Shown here piece by piece: positions 12,202 through 24,241 of a stretch of 64,000 nucleotides of DNA. The translations under genes and the position numbers were made by a program. The stretch is from Emiliania huxleyi CCMP1516. Its lineage: Eukaryota > Haptophyta > Isochrysidales > Noelaerhabdaceae. The notes below the pieces were generated by a model. The model did not search any database, was not told the origin of the DNA, and saw only the letters and a program-made list of their open reading frames with translations. The stretch covers positions 175,548-239,547 of the forward strand of contig NW_005200689.1 of NCBI RefSeq assembly GCF_000372725.1, given 5' to 3'. Each line of letters starts with the position of its first letter. Position 1 is the stretch's first letter.

Positions 12202-13557
12202 ATGAGAGCCTCCCGAAGCCGGCGGGACCCCAAGTCGCCGATCCGCGTGCTGGTGGAGAGCCATCTCGGCTCCAGGAGTGCACCCGACGCCGAGGACGAC
12301 AAGGAGGGCAAGGTGCGACTGAGCGGGCGTGTTGGCGAGCGTTTGGCGTGCCACCGATGCGTGTGGCGATGGCTGCTTACTGTCGGTGCGTTTGGTTGCG
12401 CGCTCGTCACCCTGCGCAGTGTTGTCAGCCCCGCCCAGGTTGCCAAGCTCCGCACTGACCTGGCCCTCTCCGCTCCATGGGCAGCAGCAGCAGCCAGCCA
12501 ATGGACTGTTCCTGAAGGCGCTATTCCGGTGCCGTCTCCTCTGCCACCGGCGAAGCTTCCCCTGCCGCCTCCGCCCGCAGGCTTGGGCCAGCGAAACACG
12601 GGCCGCGTGCAGCTGTCGATCCCACCACCGCCAGGCAAGTCGCCGCCGCCGCCGCCGCCGCCGCCGAAAGGCCAGCCACCGACGCCGACGTCAACATTGC
12701 CCCCGCCGTCGAGGCGCTTGGTCCCACCGCCACCACCAAAGGCTCACCCCCCTCCACCAAAGGCCCATCCGCCAAAGGCTCATCCTCCAGCGCCGAAGGC
12801 TCATCCACCGCCGAAGGCTCATCCACCGCCGAAGCCTCATCCACCGCCGAAGGCTCATCCCCAACCGCCAACAGCTCAGCTTTCCCAGCCGCAAGGCCGG
12901 CAGTCGGCGTGCGCTGCTGGCGACGCTGGTGTCGAGCTGGAGGGTCTCGTCGTGCGCGACGGGTACAAGCTGCTGACGGAAAACGCGACCGCCTGTTGCA
13001 ACGCGTGCTCGGCACACACCGCCGCGCCGTCCGGTCAGTCTTGCAACACCTGGGTGTGGTGCGGCGACAAGGCGGCGTGCGGCTGGCAGCACCGGCAGTG
13101 CTGGCTCAAGCACAGCACGGCGCGCAAACCGCGCCCAACAGGCAACCAGACCGGCTGGACCTCGGGCTGGATCGCTCAAGCTGCCGGTGCCGCGCCGCCG
13201 GCTGCGCTGCAACAACAAGCTCGAGCGGCGCAGGCAGGCACGCCGCCGCCCGCCGCGGTTGCAGACGCCGCGAAGCTGAAGTGTGGGCCACGAGACTTTG
13301 CAAGCCGCGTCGAGCTGGAGGGTCTCGTCGTGCGCGACGGGTACAAGCTGCTGACGGAAAACGCGACCGCCTGTTGCAACGCGTGCTCGGCGCACACCGC
13401 CGCGCCGTCCGGTCAGTCTTGCAACACCTGGGTGTGGTGCGGCGACAAGGCGGCGTGCGGCTGGCAGCACCGGCAGTGCTGGCTCAAGCACAGCACGGCG
13501 CGCAAACCGCGCCCAACAGGCAACCAAACGGGCTGGACCTCGGGGGGCGCGTGGTGA
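12202..13557 (+). CDS. Proline-rich membrane protein with two apple-like domains
   Basis: Single open frame of 451 residues. A basic N-terminus is followed by one hydrophobic helix near residues 55-80 (WLLTVGAFGCALVTL), a type II membrane-anchor or signal-anchor arrangement. A long Pro-rich spacer follows, including repeated PPKAHP units like hydroxyproline-rich wall glycoproteins. Two copies of a ~77-residue cysteine-rich domain come next (LEGLVVRDGYKLL, CCNACSAH, CNTWVWCGDKAACGW, QCWLKH). The CNTWVWC and ECWLK-like pattern is that of algal and plant PAN/apple-like domains, which bind sugars or proteins outside the cell. The protein is therefore probably Golgi or cell-surface. The C-terminal copy ends the protein almost at once (TSGGAW), so the last domain may have been added by the duplication. 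Confidence 0.75.
   Translation: MRASRSRRDPKSPIRVLVESHLGSRSAPDAEDDKEGKVRLSGRVGERLACHRCVWRWLLTVGAFGCALVTLRSVVSPAQVAKLRTDLALSAPWAAAAASQWTVPEGAIPVPSPLPPAKLPLPPPPAGLGQRNTGRVQLSIPPPPGKSPPPPPPPPKGQPPTPTSTLPPPSRRLVPPPPPKAHPPPPKAHPPKAHPPAPKAHPPPKAHPPPKPHPPPKAHPQPPTAQLSQPQGRQSACAAGDAGVELEGLVVRDGYKLLTENATACCNACSAHTAAPSGQSCNTWVWCGDKAACGWQHRQCWLKHSTARKPRPTGNQTGWTSGWIAQAAGAAPPAALQQQARAAQAGTPPPAAVADAAKLKCGPRDFASRVELEGLVVRDGYKLLTENATACCNACSAHTAAPSGQSCNTWVWCGDKAACGWQHRQCWLKHSTARKPRPTGNQTGWTSGGAW
12931..13551 (+). repeat. Near-identical duplication of the apple-like domain
   Basis: The segment beginning at 12931 is repeated at 13309 (offset 378 bases) for about 230 bases, with only a few differences, all apparently silent or near the end. 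The intervening Ala/Pro-rich linker is not repeated. This implies a recent tandem duplication or ongoing gene conversion. Confidence 0.9.
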
Positions 13558-14437
13558 GGCGCAAAACGCCGGGTCCCAAACTTGAACAAGTATAACTTGT
13601 ATGTCGTGCGAGCTCTCTCTGCAATATGGGGAAACAGCGCCCCATTCCGGCCGGGGCGAGGTGTGTCATTGCATAGAGTGGCCTGTGGTGAGTGGTGTGA
13701 AACCTCCTGCAAACGAGAAGAACGAATAGGCAGGCGCCCCAGGGCCCACGAGTGGAATCTCGAGTAATGTGGACGACGACGAGAGCATCCCCCGAGACGC
13801 GATGTGACCCGCGCGATGTGCACGCGCCCCCCCTGCGCCCTGGGGCTGCGGAGGACAGGAGGTTCCTGCGCGCGCGCCCGCCGTGACAGCGCCGCTGAAC
13901 CCCACAGTGAGAGAGGGCACACAGCCACAGGCGCGGGGGCGTGCATCTCGCGCCCCAGGCGCGGCCACGGGGCGCCCCGCCCCCGGCGCCCACGCGCCAC
14001 GGCCGGGGCCCCACGCAGAGGGGCCAGAGAGGTCCAGCTCCAGGTGAGAGGTGTGTGCGCACAGCGGGCCAACACGCATCGTCGTGGCTCGATCAGTGAT
14101 AAATACATTATGGACAAACACGGCCGCGGTGTGTATGTGAATGTGTTGGTGTGAGCATGCTCTCAATTCCTGGCGGACACTGCGCACGCGCGCTGCGGGG
14201 CGGTACGCGGGCGCGCGAAACCCTCCGGCATCGCGGGCGCGTGTCTCAGCTCGCGGCAGGCCACCGGCCGCAAGAGTTCTCCATGCAGCCCGCTTAGTCC
14301 AGAGGCGAGATCCCCCCCTGGCCCCTCCCCCAGCGTCGCCCCGACCCACCCCCACCCCCCTCGCCCTCTCCTCCTCTCGAGAAGGCCCGCGGGCGCAGAC
14401 ACCCGAGCGCGGCGGCGGCGGCGGCGGCGGGCGCGGC
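13558..14437. other. Convergent intergenic region
   Basis: It lies between the 3' ends of the plus-strand proline-rich gene and the minus-strand methyltransferase gene. It is GC-rich, with open frames on both strands but no recognisable protein. It presumably holds both 3' untranslated regions; no polyadenylation signal stands out. Confidence 0.5.
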
Positions 14438-17400
14438 TCAGGCGCGCGGCCCAGTCGGGCGCGCAATCTGGTCGGAGCAAAAGTTGTCGCGCGGGAAGGA
14501 GTAGAGGTTCTTGTGCGAGACGATCTGGTAGCAGGTGGCGGAGCCCTGGCCGGCGGCGACCACCGACCAGGCGAGGAAGATGTCCCACAGCCGGTGCAGC
14601 CGCGCGGGGTACTGCTGGATCTCGGGCTTGGACTTGTTCTTTTGAAAGTTGTCGTACCACGCCTTGAGCGTGTGCGAGTAGTGGCGGCCGATGTTCTCGA
14701 CCGAGTGCACCTCGAAGCCCGCCTTCTCCAGCTGCTGCGTGTACCAGTAGAGCGGCGTGGACGCGTCCGCGCCGGGGAAGATGTACTTTGACATGAAGAG
14801 CCCCCACTGCACGTCCTGCCAGTTGGACCCCTTGCGCAGCCCAGCCACCTGCATAAGGGGGGGGGGGGGGGCGTCGCACCTCTCGACTCATTCCGAGGCA
14901 GTCAACTCACTTCATCGCCGTCGCGCTCTCGACTCATTGGGACTCTCGACTCATTGGGAGGCGGGCCAGTCCACGGCTCCCGCATCATGAACAAGGGGGG
15001 TGTCCCTTGAGCGCGCTGTCGATGGGAGGCACTTCATGGCTTGGTGGGAGGAGGCACTTCGCGCCTCGCGCCTGCATGAAGAAGAGCCCGTCGTCCTTGA
15101 GCATCTTGAAGATCGAGCTCAGGAAGGGCTGCGTGAAGTTGGCGAGTCTGCAGTGCGCGGGGGCGGGGGCGCTGAGGGGGCAGGCACGCCCGCATCGCGC
15201 GTCGAAGTGTGCCTCTGCTCCGGGGCCGGGGAACCACAACCGACACGGCTGGAATGCTGCGAGCGGAGTGCAGCCGAACTAGGGGGGCCGACCACTAGTG
15301 GCCGACCTCGCATCGCTAGGGCTGCGCACCCGACGTGCTCCGCCATCTCCACCGCCGAGATCGCGTCGAAGGCGCCGTCGCTGCGCGGGATCTCGCGGTA
15401 GTCGCACCTTCCGGGAGAGTTCCGAGACGGTTCCGGGGAGGGGCGGGTCGCCGCGCGGGGGGGGCGGGGGGGGGGGGGGGCAGCGGCGCGCACATCAGGA
15501 TGTCGCACTGCTCCTGCGACAGCCCCTCCTTTGCGTTTTGCTCGCGGCACCACGCCGCGCCCTCCTTGGAGAGGGTCACCCCGATGGAGCGCGCCTGCGC
15601 CCACCGCGCTCCTTGTTTGGGACTCTCTCGGCGGCGGCTTGGCGGGGCTCGGCCAGCCGCCCGCCTTGAAGCGGCTCGCCGCGTGCCGCGCCAACGTCCC
15701 CCAGCCGCAGCCGATGTCGAGCATGCGCTGGCCGGGCTTGAGGTGCAGCTTCTCGCAGATGGTGTCGAGCTTGTTGGTCTGCGCCTGCTCGAGCGTCTGG
15801 TGCAGGCCTACGGACACTTCCGGGAAGGCTCGGGGACGGCGCCTGCGACTGCGCCCGAGCCTGGCGTGGGCAGAGTGCCGTGGTAGATGGCGGAGGTGTA
15901 GATCATCAGCGGGCCCATGAAGGCGCCTAGACGCGCCGAGACGCTCCGAGATGATCCGAGATTGGCCACGAGGCGAGCCCCGCCCGGCGGGCGTCTCGCG
16001 CGGCGCCGAAAAAGTCGTTGCCCATGTCGTAGTGGTCTGCAATCTCCTTCTTTGTGGCGGCGATCGACTTGAAGGAGGAGGAGGTGGAGGGGAGGGCCTG
16101 GGGGGCACGCGGCGGGCGCGTCACAGACACGCCAAAGACGACGGAAGAGGAAAGTGCGGCAGGCGCGAGGCCGCCAAAGGTGCGGGAGCAGAGGAGGGCG
16201 TCGCGGGGAGGAGGGCGTCGCCGGGAGCTGGGCGAGTGTGCGAATGCGAGAGAGCGGCGTGTGCGAACGAGTGTGCGTGTGCGAGTGCGTGTGCGTGTGT
16301 GCGAGTGTGCGTGTGCGAGTGCGGGTGTGCAAGTGTGCTTCGCGGCGCCTGACGGATGAGGAAGAGGGCGAGGTTCCAGGTGGGGTCAGGGTCAGGGTCA
16401 GGGTCAGGGTGAGGGTCAGGGTCAGGGTGAGGGTCACCTGCCGGATGAGGAAGAGGGCGAGGTTCCAGGTGGGGTCAGGGTCAGGGTCAGGGTCAGGGTC
16501 AGGGTCAGGGTCACCTGCCGGATGAGGAAGAGGGCGAGGTTCCAGGTGGGGTCAGGGTCAGGGTCAGGGTCAGGGTCAGGGTCAGGGTCACCTGCCGGAT
16601 GAGGAAGAGGGCGAGGTTCCAGGTGGGGTCAGGGTCAGGGTCAGGGTGAGGGTCAGGGTCAGGGTCAGGGTCACGTGCCGGATGAGGAAGAGGGCGAGGT
16701 TCCAGGTGGGGTCAGGGTCAGGGTCAGGGTCAGGGTCAGGGTCAGGGTCAGGGTCAGGGATAGGGTCAGCTTCAGGATGAGGAAGAGGTCAAGGTCCCGG
16801 GCAGGGTCAGGGTCAGGGTCAGGGTCACCTGCCGGATGAGGAAGAGGGCGAGGTTCCAGGTGGGGTCAGGGTCAGGCTCAGGGTCAGGGTCAGGGTCAGG
16901 GTCAGGGTCAGGGTCAGGGTAGGGGTCACCTGCCGGATGAGGAAGAGGTCGAGGTTCCAGGTGGGGTCAGGGTCAGGGTCAGGGTCAGGGTCAGGGTCAC
17001 CTGCCGGATGAGGAAGAGGGCAAGGTTCCAGGTGGGGTCAGGGTCAGGGTCAGGGTCAGGGTCAGGGTCAGGGTCAGGGTCAGGGTCAGGGTCACCTGCC
17101 GGATGAGGAAGAGGGCGAGGTTCCAGGTGGGGTCAGGGTCAGGGTCAGGGTCAGGGTCAGGGTCAGGGTCACCTGCCGGATGAGGAAGAGGGCGAGGTTC
17201 CAGGTGGGGTCAGGGTCAGGGTCAGGGTCAGGGTCAGGGTCAGGGTCACCTGCCGGATGAGGAAGAGGGCGAGGTTCCAGGTGGGGTCAGGGTCAGGGTC
17301 AGGGTCAGGGTCAGGGTCAGGGTCACCTGCCGGATGAGGAAGAGGGCGAGGTTCCAGGTGGGGTCAGGGTCAGGGTCAGGGTCAGGGTCAGGGTCACCTG

Positions 17401-18655
17401 CCGGATGAGGAAGAGGGCGAGGTTCCAGGTGGGGTCAGGGTCAGGGTCAGGGTCAGGGTCAGGGTCACCTGCCGGATGAGGAAGAGGGCGAGGTTCCAGG
17501 TGGGGTCAGGGTCAGGGTCAGGGTCAGGGTCAGGGTCAGGGTCAGGGTCACCTGCCGGATGAGGAAGAGGGCGAGGTTCCAGGTGGGGTCAGGGTCAGGG
17601 TCAGGGTCAGGGTCAGGGTCAGGGTCAGGGTCACCTTCCGGATGAGGAAGAGGTCGAGGTTCCAGGCGGGGTCAGGGTCAGGGTCAGGGTCAGGGTCAGG
17701 GTCACCTTCCGGATGAGGAAGAGGGCGAGGTTCCAGGTGGGGTCAGGGTCAGGGTCAGGGTCAGGGTCAGGGTCAGGGTCAGGGTCACCTGCCGGATGAG
17801 GAAGAGGGCGAGGTTCCAGGTGGGGCGCCAGTCGATGAAGTCCTCGCGGTGCTCGTCGAGCGTCTTGAAGACGTCCTTCTTGAAGGCGACCTTGTCGTCC
17901 AGGAAGGCCTCGACAAGGATGTGCATCGGGATCTTGTTCCTGCGGGGGCAGGGGAGCTGTGAGGGTCGGGCTTGCAAGGCCCGGCACAACGCGGGCGGTG
18001 CGTGCATTCGTTGCGTGCGTGCGCGCAAGAGGGAGGGACGAGCGGCGGAGAGATGGCGCGAGAGGGAGGCAGCGTCGACGGGGACGTGCACAGGGGAGGA
18101 GGGAGGGTCGGAAGGGGCCGAGCGCTCGAGCGGCAGGCCGAACGCCACCACAAGCAACCACGCCCGCATCTAATCTGCATCTAGTCCGCGAGGCGCACTT
18201 TGCCCAGCTGCGGCGGAGCGATGCGTCCTTGAAGGTGAGGAAGGCCTCAGTGTCGGCGGGCGGCGTCCGGAGGTGGAACTGGTACCAGAGCCAGATCAGG
18301 CCAGGCAGCACCGCCGTGTACACCAGCCCCACCTTGAGCGCGATCGCCACCTGAAGGAGCAGGACGTGCCGTCAGGCCGAGCGGCGGCGGTGGCGAGCGG
18401 CGGAGGTGCTCCCGCGCGTGGCAGTGGCGTCCGTGCGGCAGGAGCGCTCGGTGGAGGCGCTGCGGGCGTGCGTCGAGTACCGCTGGTGGTGCGCCGGCGG
18501 CTCTGGCGAGGAGTGCACACGGTGGCGAGGCTGCTGCGCGCCTCGGCGATGAGCAGCGCAGGGACGCCGCCGGCGAGGCCGATGATTAGCAAGGACGTGG
18601 GGTCCGTCCACTTGTTCGCCATCGTCACGCCGACGTAGATCTTCTCGAGCACCAT
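14438..18655 (-). CDS. Sphingolipid C9-methyltransferase-like (cyclopropane-synthase family)
   Basis: Ten exons on the minus strand: 18655-18542, 18350-18199, 17939-17789, 16097-16007, 15926-15861, 15807-15665, 15594-15494, 15407-15330, 15147-15072 and 14848-14438. They join to an exact 460-residue frame. Two N-terminal membrane helices (residues ~21-38 and ~39-65) precede a methyltransferase domain with HYDMGNDFF (161-169), the SAM-binding [11 protein letters not shown] (220-230), [34 protein letters not shown] and [13 protein letters not shown]. This layout is that of the fungal enzyme that methylates C9 of the sphingoid base, rather than bacterial cyclopropane synthases, which lack the helices. 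It would act at the ER. The first intron could instead start at a GT seven codons later. Introns 4, 5, 6 and 9 are GC-AG. Intron 3 holds the minisatellite. Confidence 0.85.
16351..17788 (-). repeat. Intronic minisatellite made from an exon end plus its 5' splice site
   Basis: It lies inside intron 3 (17788-16098) of the methyltransferase gene. About 18 units of 70-95 bases each combine a ~35-base copy of the end of exon 3 (sense strand, ending CCTCATCCGGCAG), the donor GTGACC, and 4-9 copies of the hexamer CCCTGA. The exon itself is the nineteenth copy. The units at 16770 and 17638 are diverged; the rest are nearly identical. Confidence 0.95.
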
Positions 18656-19301
18656 GGCTAAGGCCCGAGCTTGATCGTTGGGGTCGCTCCTGAACCGACG
18701 AGCGCCTTGGGAGCCGCCGAGTTTTCTTTATTTTGGGGCGATTTTTTCTTTTTCGAGTGCCGATCGGAGCGGACGCTGACAACAGGACACGTCCGCGCCA
18801 GTCCGCGCCCCTGTCGTGCCAGCGTGCTGTGAGAGAGGCTTGGGTTCTGAGAGCTGGCTTCCTCGCGACCATCGTCTCCGCCGCCGCCTTCGTCTCCCCC
18901 TCCGCCACCCTCCCCTCCGCCATCGCCACCGCCACCCTCTCCGCCTCCACCCCCCCCCCCCCCCCCCACGGCAAGGCGGGGGGCACCTTCACATACGATG
19001 CAGAGGCCGGCCGGTGCAATCGCGGAATGAGCGGCCGCAGCAGCAGGACGTGCGCAGTCTTCCTTCTCGTGCCGCGCCCGACATGGAAAGATTGCCAGCA
19101 CGGAGGCAGCGCGACCGCCTCGTCGGTCGGCCTCCCGCTTTAGGGCCCCCTGTAGAAGGGTACCCATCCCCAGGGCCTCCAGGGCTCGCACCTCACCTCT
19201 CATAGACCAGCGCGCAGCTCCATAGCCCGTGTGTAGGTATTTCCCGCGTTCTCAATAAATAACAAGGATGGCGACCCCCCCCCCCCCCAAGGAACACACC
19301 A
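18656..19301. other. Intergenic region upstream of the methyltransferase
   Basis: It presumably holds the methyltransferase promoter at the left end. An open frame at 18733-19143 contains a hydrophobic stretch and Pro/Ala runs but no recognisable domain, and I do not call it. Poly-C runs occur near 18951-18967 and 19276-19288. Confidence 0.4.
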
Positions 19302-20170
19302 GTGAGTGAGGGAGGGCGAGACGATCGAGCGAGGGAATCGACCCTATCCAATGCTGAAGTGCTCACTTCTACTATCTCGCCACGCCCTCGATGGCGTACG
19401 TGGCTCGATACGCCGCCGCCACGCTTCGCCATTGTAGCGGCCGTCCATCAGAGACTAGGGTCAGAGAACTGGCGGATGTTGCCGCCATTCTTTGCTGTTC
19501 TCGGGGCGTGCGAACGCTTCTGCGCGCCCAAGACTAATCCGTGGGACACGAAGTGCGAGTGGGACAAATGTCGCGACTGTTCCTTCTGCACAACTTCCTC
19601 GCCGTTTCCCTCACCCATTCACCCGACGGGGACGTGGAGCCATGGGAAGGTGTAGGCACTTTCTGCCTGCCTGGCTGCCAGTCCAACACCAGGGCTTGGG
19701 CGAATAAGTGCGCCTGGGCAAGCGGCACGTGCGCAGGCTGTTTTGAATGCCTCACTCCACCTAATCCCCTTTCCCCGTCACCGCCGTCGCCGCCGCCGCC
19801 GCTCTGCCCGCCCGGCTGCCAGTCCAACACCAGGGATTGGGCGAATAAGTGCGCCTGGGCAAGCGGCACGTGCGCAGACTGTATTGAATGCCGCACTCCA
19901 CCTAATCCCCTTTCCCCTCCGGTCTGTCTCTTTGGCGGCACATTCACAAATGCGGGATCTGCCGGCAACAACTGCCGCCTGGGCCCGCTACAGTCGTCGA
20001 CATGCCCAGCAGGCGCCCCGTGGGGCTGCTGGCAGATGGACGGCGCACTGCACTACACGATGCCCTTCTCGTCACCACCGTTGCTGCTGCAGCCGCCTCC
20101 TCCCTCTGTGATCGCGCCGCCATCTCCGGTCTGTCTCTTTGGCGGCACATTCACAAATGCGGGCAAGTAG
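19302..20170 (+). CDS. Cysteine-rich repeat protein, probably secreted
   Basis: Proposed exons are 19302-19587 and 19656-20170 (68-base intron starting GC, ending TAG), an open 266-residue frame. There are three copies of an algal cysteine module with spacing C-x2/3-C...W-x2-KC-x-W-x2-C-x2-C-x2-C: CERFCAPKTNPWDTKCEWDK, CLPGCQSNTRAWANKCAWAS, and CPPGCQSNTRDWANKCAWAS with following Cys pairs. Pro/Ser-rich linkers separate them. Then come a VCLFGGTFTNAG segment, a Cys-rich stretch, and a second VCLFGGTFTNAG just before the stop, so the 3' end is itself a partial duplication. No signal peptide is seen at this start, so a further upstream exon is likely. Function is unknown; such modules are typical of extracellular algal proteins. 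Confidence 0.5.
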
Positions 20171-20864
20171 TGGCATGTCACGCTTCCCCAACTCCCGTTG
20201 TGCAAGTTTGGCACGTCATAGTCTCCCGACTGCTTCTCGTGGGGCCGCCGCGCCGCGAGACAGTCGACCTCTCTACTGTTGTGACACCACAACTTGGCGC
20301 AGCTGGCGCCTTTCCCCCCACCGGTGTGACACCACACCTTCGTACTTTGAATACCTTCTACAAACATGTCAGCCTCGGCTTGAGGATGGCTTTACAACCT
20401 CACCAGCGGTCAGCAACAGCCGCGCCACGCGCGGCCACGCGCACCTCACGAGCCCACCGCCGCACTCGCAGCACGGCGGCGTGGTGAGCCTCGCAAACGA
20501 CGTCGAGGGGGCAAAGCTGGCTTTCGCCGGGTGTGCCTCAGCGGCCGCGGGCGAGCAGGGCATGTGCGCGCCACGCGCCGCCGCTCCAGCCGGATCGTAC
20601 GAGCCTCCCTCCCGCGGCTCGTTGCAGGAGAGCGGGTCGATCCGATGATGCTCGGTGAAGATGCTCGGTCTGCTCTCGCCAAAAGCTTGTCCGACAGCGG
20701 GCGTGCCCCAGCGCCGCCTCGTGCGCGCGCACGCGCAGCGGCGGCGCCTCTGCACCACCCGAGTCGCCGCCCGGCCGAGCGAGGAGCAGAGAGACGACGA
20801 GGGACATGCTGATTCGGCAATCAGAAGTTTTTTTCTTTTTTAAAACAAAACCCAAATCACCCAC
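20171..20864. other. Intergenic region
   Basis: Nothing supportable as a gene. It probably holds the 3' end of the cysteine-rich gene and the promoter of the VKOR gene. An A/T-rich patch (TTTTTTTCTTTTTTAAAACA) lies near 20827-20850, 15-40 bases before the VKOR start. Confidence 0.45.
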
Positions 20865-21475
20865 ATGTTGCCGCTCTCCGCGCTCAGCTCCTCGCTGATA
20901 GCGCCTCATCTGCCGCAGCAGCGTCACGTGCCGCCGCCCGGAGCGGCGCGGATGACTGCTGACAGCCCGGACGCCGCCGCTTCCGACGCAGAGCGCAGCG
21001 CGCGCGTCTCGCTCGCCGCCGTCGCCGCCGTCGGCTGTGCAGAGACGGGCGCCATCACGGCCGACAAGCTGTGGGGTGGCGGCGCGCTCGGCGCGATGTG
21101 CTCGTCGGTGGGCGGAGGATGCGCCGACGTGCTCTCCGGGCCGTGGGCCAGCGTCGGCCCGCTGCCTCTCGCCAGCCTCGGGCTAGCAGCCTACGGAGGC
21201 GTCGCGGCGCTCGCGCTCGCGCCCCTCTCGCGAGGCGGCGAGGCGCGCGGCGCGGCGGGCGACGGCGCGGCGCTCTGCGGCGCCGACCTGCTCCTCGCGC
21301 TCGGCGGCGGGATGGCCGCCTTTGAGCTGGCGCTGCTCGTCCGGCTGCTGCAGCTGCAGGCCGCGTGCGGACTGTGCCTGCTCTCGGCGGGGCTGTCCGC
21401 CGCGGTGCTCGCTCTCGCGTGGCGGCTGCCGTCGACGAGACGGACGGACGAGGATGCGGTCTTGGCCGGGTGCGG

Positions 21476-21506
<31 letters not shown>

Positions 21507-22454
21507 ATCTTTAGCGCGCAGGGCAGCCTCCCCACCCCGGAGGAGGAGCAAGCGGCGGCGAGGAGAGTGGCACTCCCGGCGGCATCTCGGCGGCACCTCG
21601 GCGGCGTCTCTCGGCTGTAGGAGATGGCGCCGTTCGGCGAGCGGTCGCCCGCCCCCATCGCCTCCCACTCCAGCCGCCGCGCGCTCGAGTTGTCGGAGAG
21701 GCTGGCGGCGCGAGGCGCAAAGATGTACGGCGCCTGGTGGTGCTCGCACTGCGCCGGTGCGGCGAGGGCGCCTTCGCTCTCGCTCTCCGCTCTCTCGTCC
21801 CTCGCTCCTCGCTCCCGTCTCGTTCCTCTCGCTCTCGCTCGCTCGCTCGCTCGCTCTCTCTCTCTCTCCCTCTCCCTCTGTCTCTCTCTCTCCCTCTGTC
21901 TCTCTCTCTCCCTCTGTCTCTCTCTCTCACTCACTCTCTCTCTCTCTCCCTCCCTCCCCAAACGCCCACGACATCCCCGATACGCCCGCGACGCGTCCTC
22001 GGCACGCCCCCGACGCCGCCCCCGACACCATCTCGACCGCCCCCGACACCGCTCCGCCGCAGGCCAAAAGGAGACACTCGGCGCAGAGGCAATGGGCGAG
22101 GGCGGCTTTTACGTCGAGTGCTCGCCCGACGGCGCCGGCGCCGAGAACGAGCGCTGCGTCGCTGCCGGGGTCAAGGGGTACCCCACCTGGGAGGTGACCC
22201 GAACCCGCCGCCCCAACCCCCCCTCCCCCCCGTGCTGTGGCCTCTCTCTCACACTTTGCTTTGACACCGCCTCTCTCGGCTTGCTCCCTGCCGCTCCCTG
22301 CCGCCACCCTCACTCACCACCCTCCCCCTCGCCCTCCCCTTCGCCGCCGGAGCCCTCCCCCGCACCCCCCCCCCCCCCTAAGGTCGGCGGCCAGCTCTTC
22401 CCCGGAGAGAAGGACCTCTCCGAGCTCGAGGAGATGCTCTCCAGCGCAAAGTGA
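20865..22454 (+). CDS. VKOR-thioredoxin fusion (LTO1-like thylakoid disulfide oxidase)
   Basis: Exons 20865-21566, 21621-21756, 22063-22193 and 22383-22454 join to a 346-residue frame; all three introns are GT-AG (54, 306 and 189 bases). The N-terminal VKOR domain has the loop cysteine pair Cys79 and Cys86 and the quinone-facing CGLC at 168-171, within four or so hydrophobic helices. The C-terminal thioredoxin-like domain has AKMYGAWWCSHC, then a Cys-containing FYVECSPDG and the cis-Pro motif GYPTWEV. This order is that of plant LTO1 and cyanobacterial homologues, which pass electrons from lumenal thiols to quinone while oxidising photosystem subunits. Thylakoid location is inferred from the family. 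A clear ER signal is not visible at the N-terminus. Intron 2 contains a long CT microsatellite. Confidence 0.9.
21776..21955 (+). repeat. CT-rich microsatellite in VKOR intron 2
   Basis: An almost pure pyrimidine tract of CTCTCT and CCCTCTGT units fills much of the second intron of the VKOR gene. It lies between donor 21757 and acceptor 22062. The repeat is not coding: the flanking exons restore the Trx motif directly. Confidence 0.9.
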
Positions 22455-23033
22455 GGCCGGCAACTCGCTCGGCTCGCGCGAGCGCCCAGCGGTGCAGCGG
22501 GCAGGGGCGGTGGGCGGCGGAGGTAGAGACAAGGCGCTCCGAGATATCGTGTGGCGCGGACCGCGGTGTGCGCGCGCTCGAGCGCGCTGCCGGCCGGCCG
22601 CTGCGGCCGCGGGGCCCGGCGCGCGCCGGCGCCCCCTGGCCCCGCGCGCGCCGAGAAGCCGAGAGCACCCGGGAGAGAAGATACACATACAGCGCGCTCG
22701 GCACCTGTCACACGCCTCAGTCTATCCGTCTCAGATCGAGCACGGCAACCGGGCAACGAAAAGTGGAGTGGAGAGTCTGCGCATCACGATGTGTGCGATG
22801 TGGAGGAACAGGAAGGGAGTGTGATGATCGCGCCACTGGGATGCTCTCGGTTTGGAACTCCCTGTACGTAGAAGAAAAGCGTCCGCGGTCCGCGACACGG
22901 TCCGAGGCTAAACTCAAGACGCGCACGCGCGCACCTACCCCGCCCTCACACGGAACCCATACTCGACTTGATGTCTGGGCGCGCCGCGCACTGCGCGCGC
23001 CCGCTGCTGCCGGCGAGAGACCCGAGGAGGAGC
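22455..23033. other. Convergent 3' flanks of VKOR and calmodulin genes
   Basis: The two genes run toward each other. No gene is seen between them; the sequence is GC-rich with some CGCG runs. It presumably holds both 3' untranslated regions. Confidence 0.5.

Positions 23034-24241
<1,208 letters not shown>

Noticed and set aside
16351-17788. (GGGTCA)n array as a telomere or chromosome end
   Set aside because: It is bounded by exons of one gene, interrupted every few units by an exon-derived 35-mer, and is not TTAGGG.
16351-17788. Regularly spaced repeats as a CRISPR array
   Set aside because: Spacers are themselves repetitive hexamers, unit lengths vary, and this is a eukaryotic intron.
21191-21961. 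Arg/Glu-repeat frame on the minus strand (RERERQRERE)
   Set aside because: It is the complement of the CT microsatellite in VKOR intron 2.
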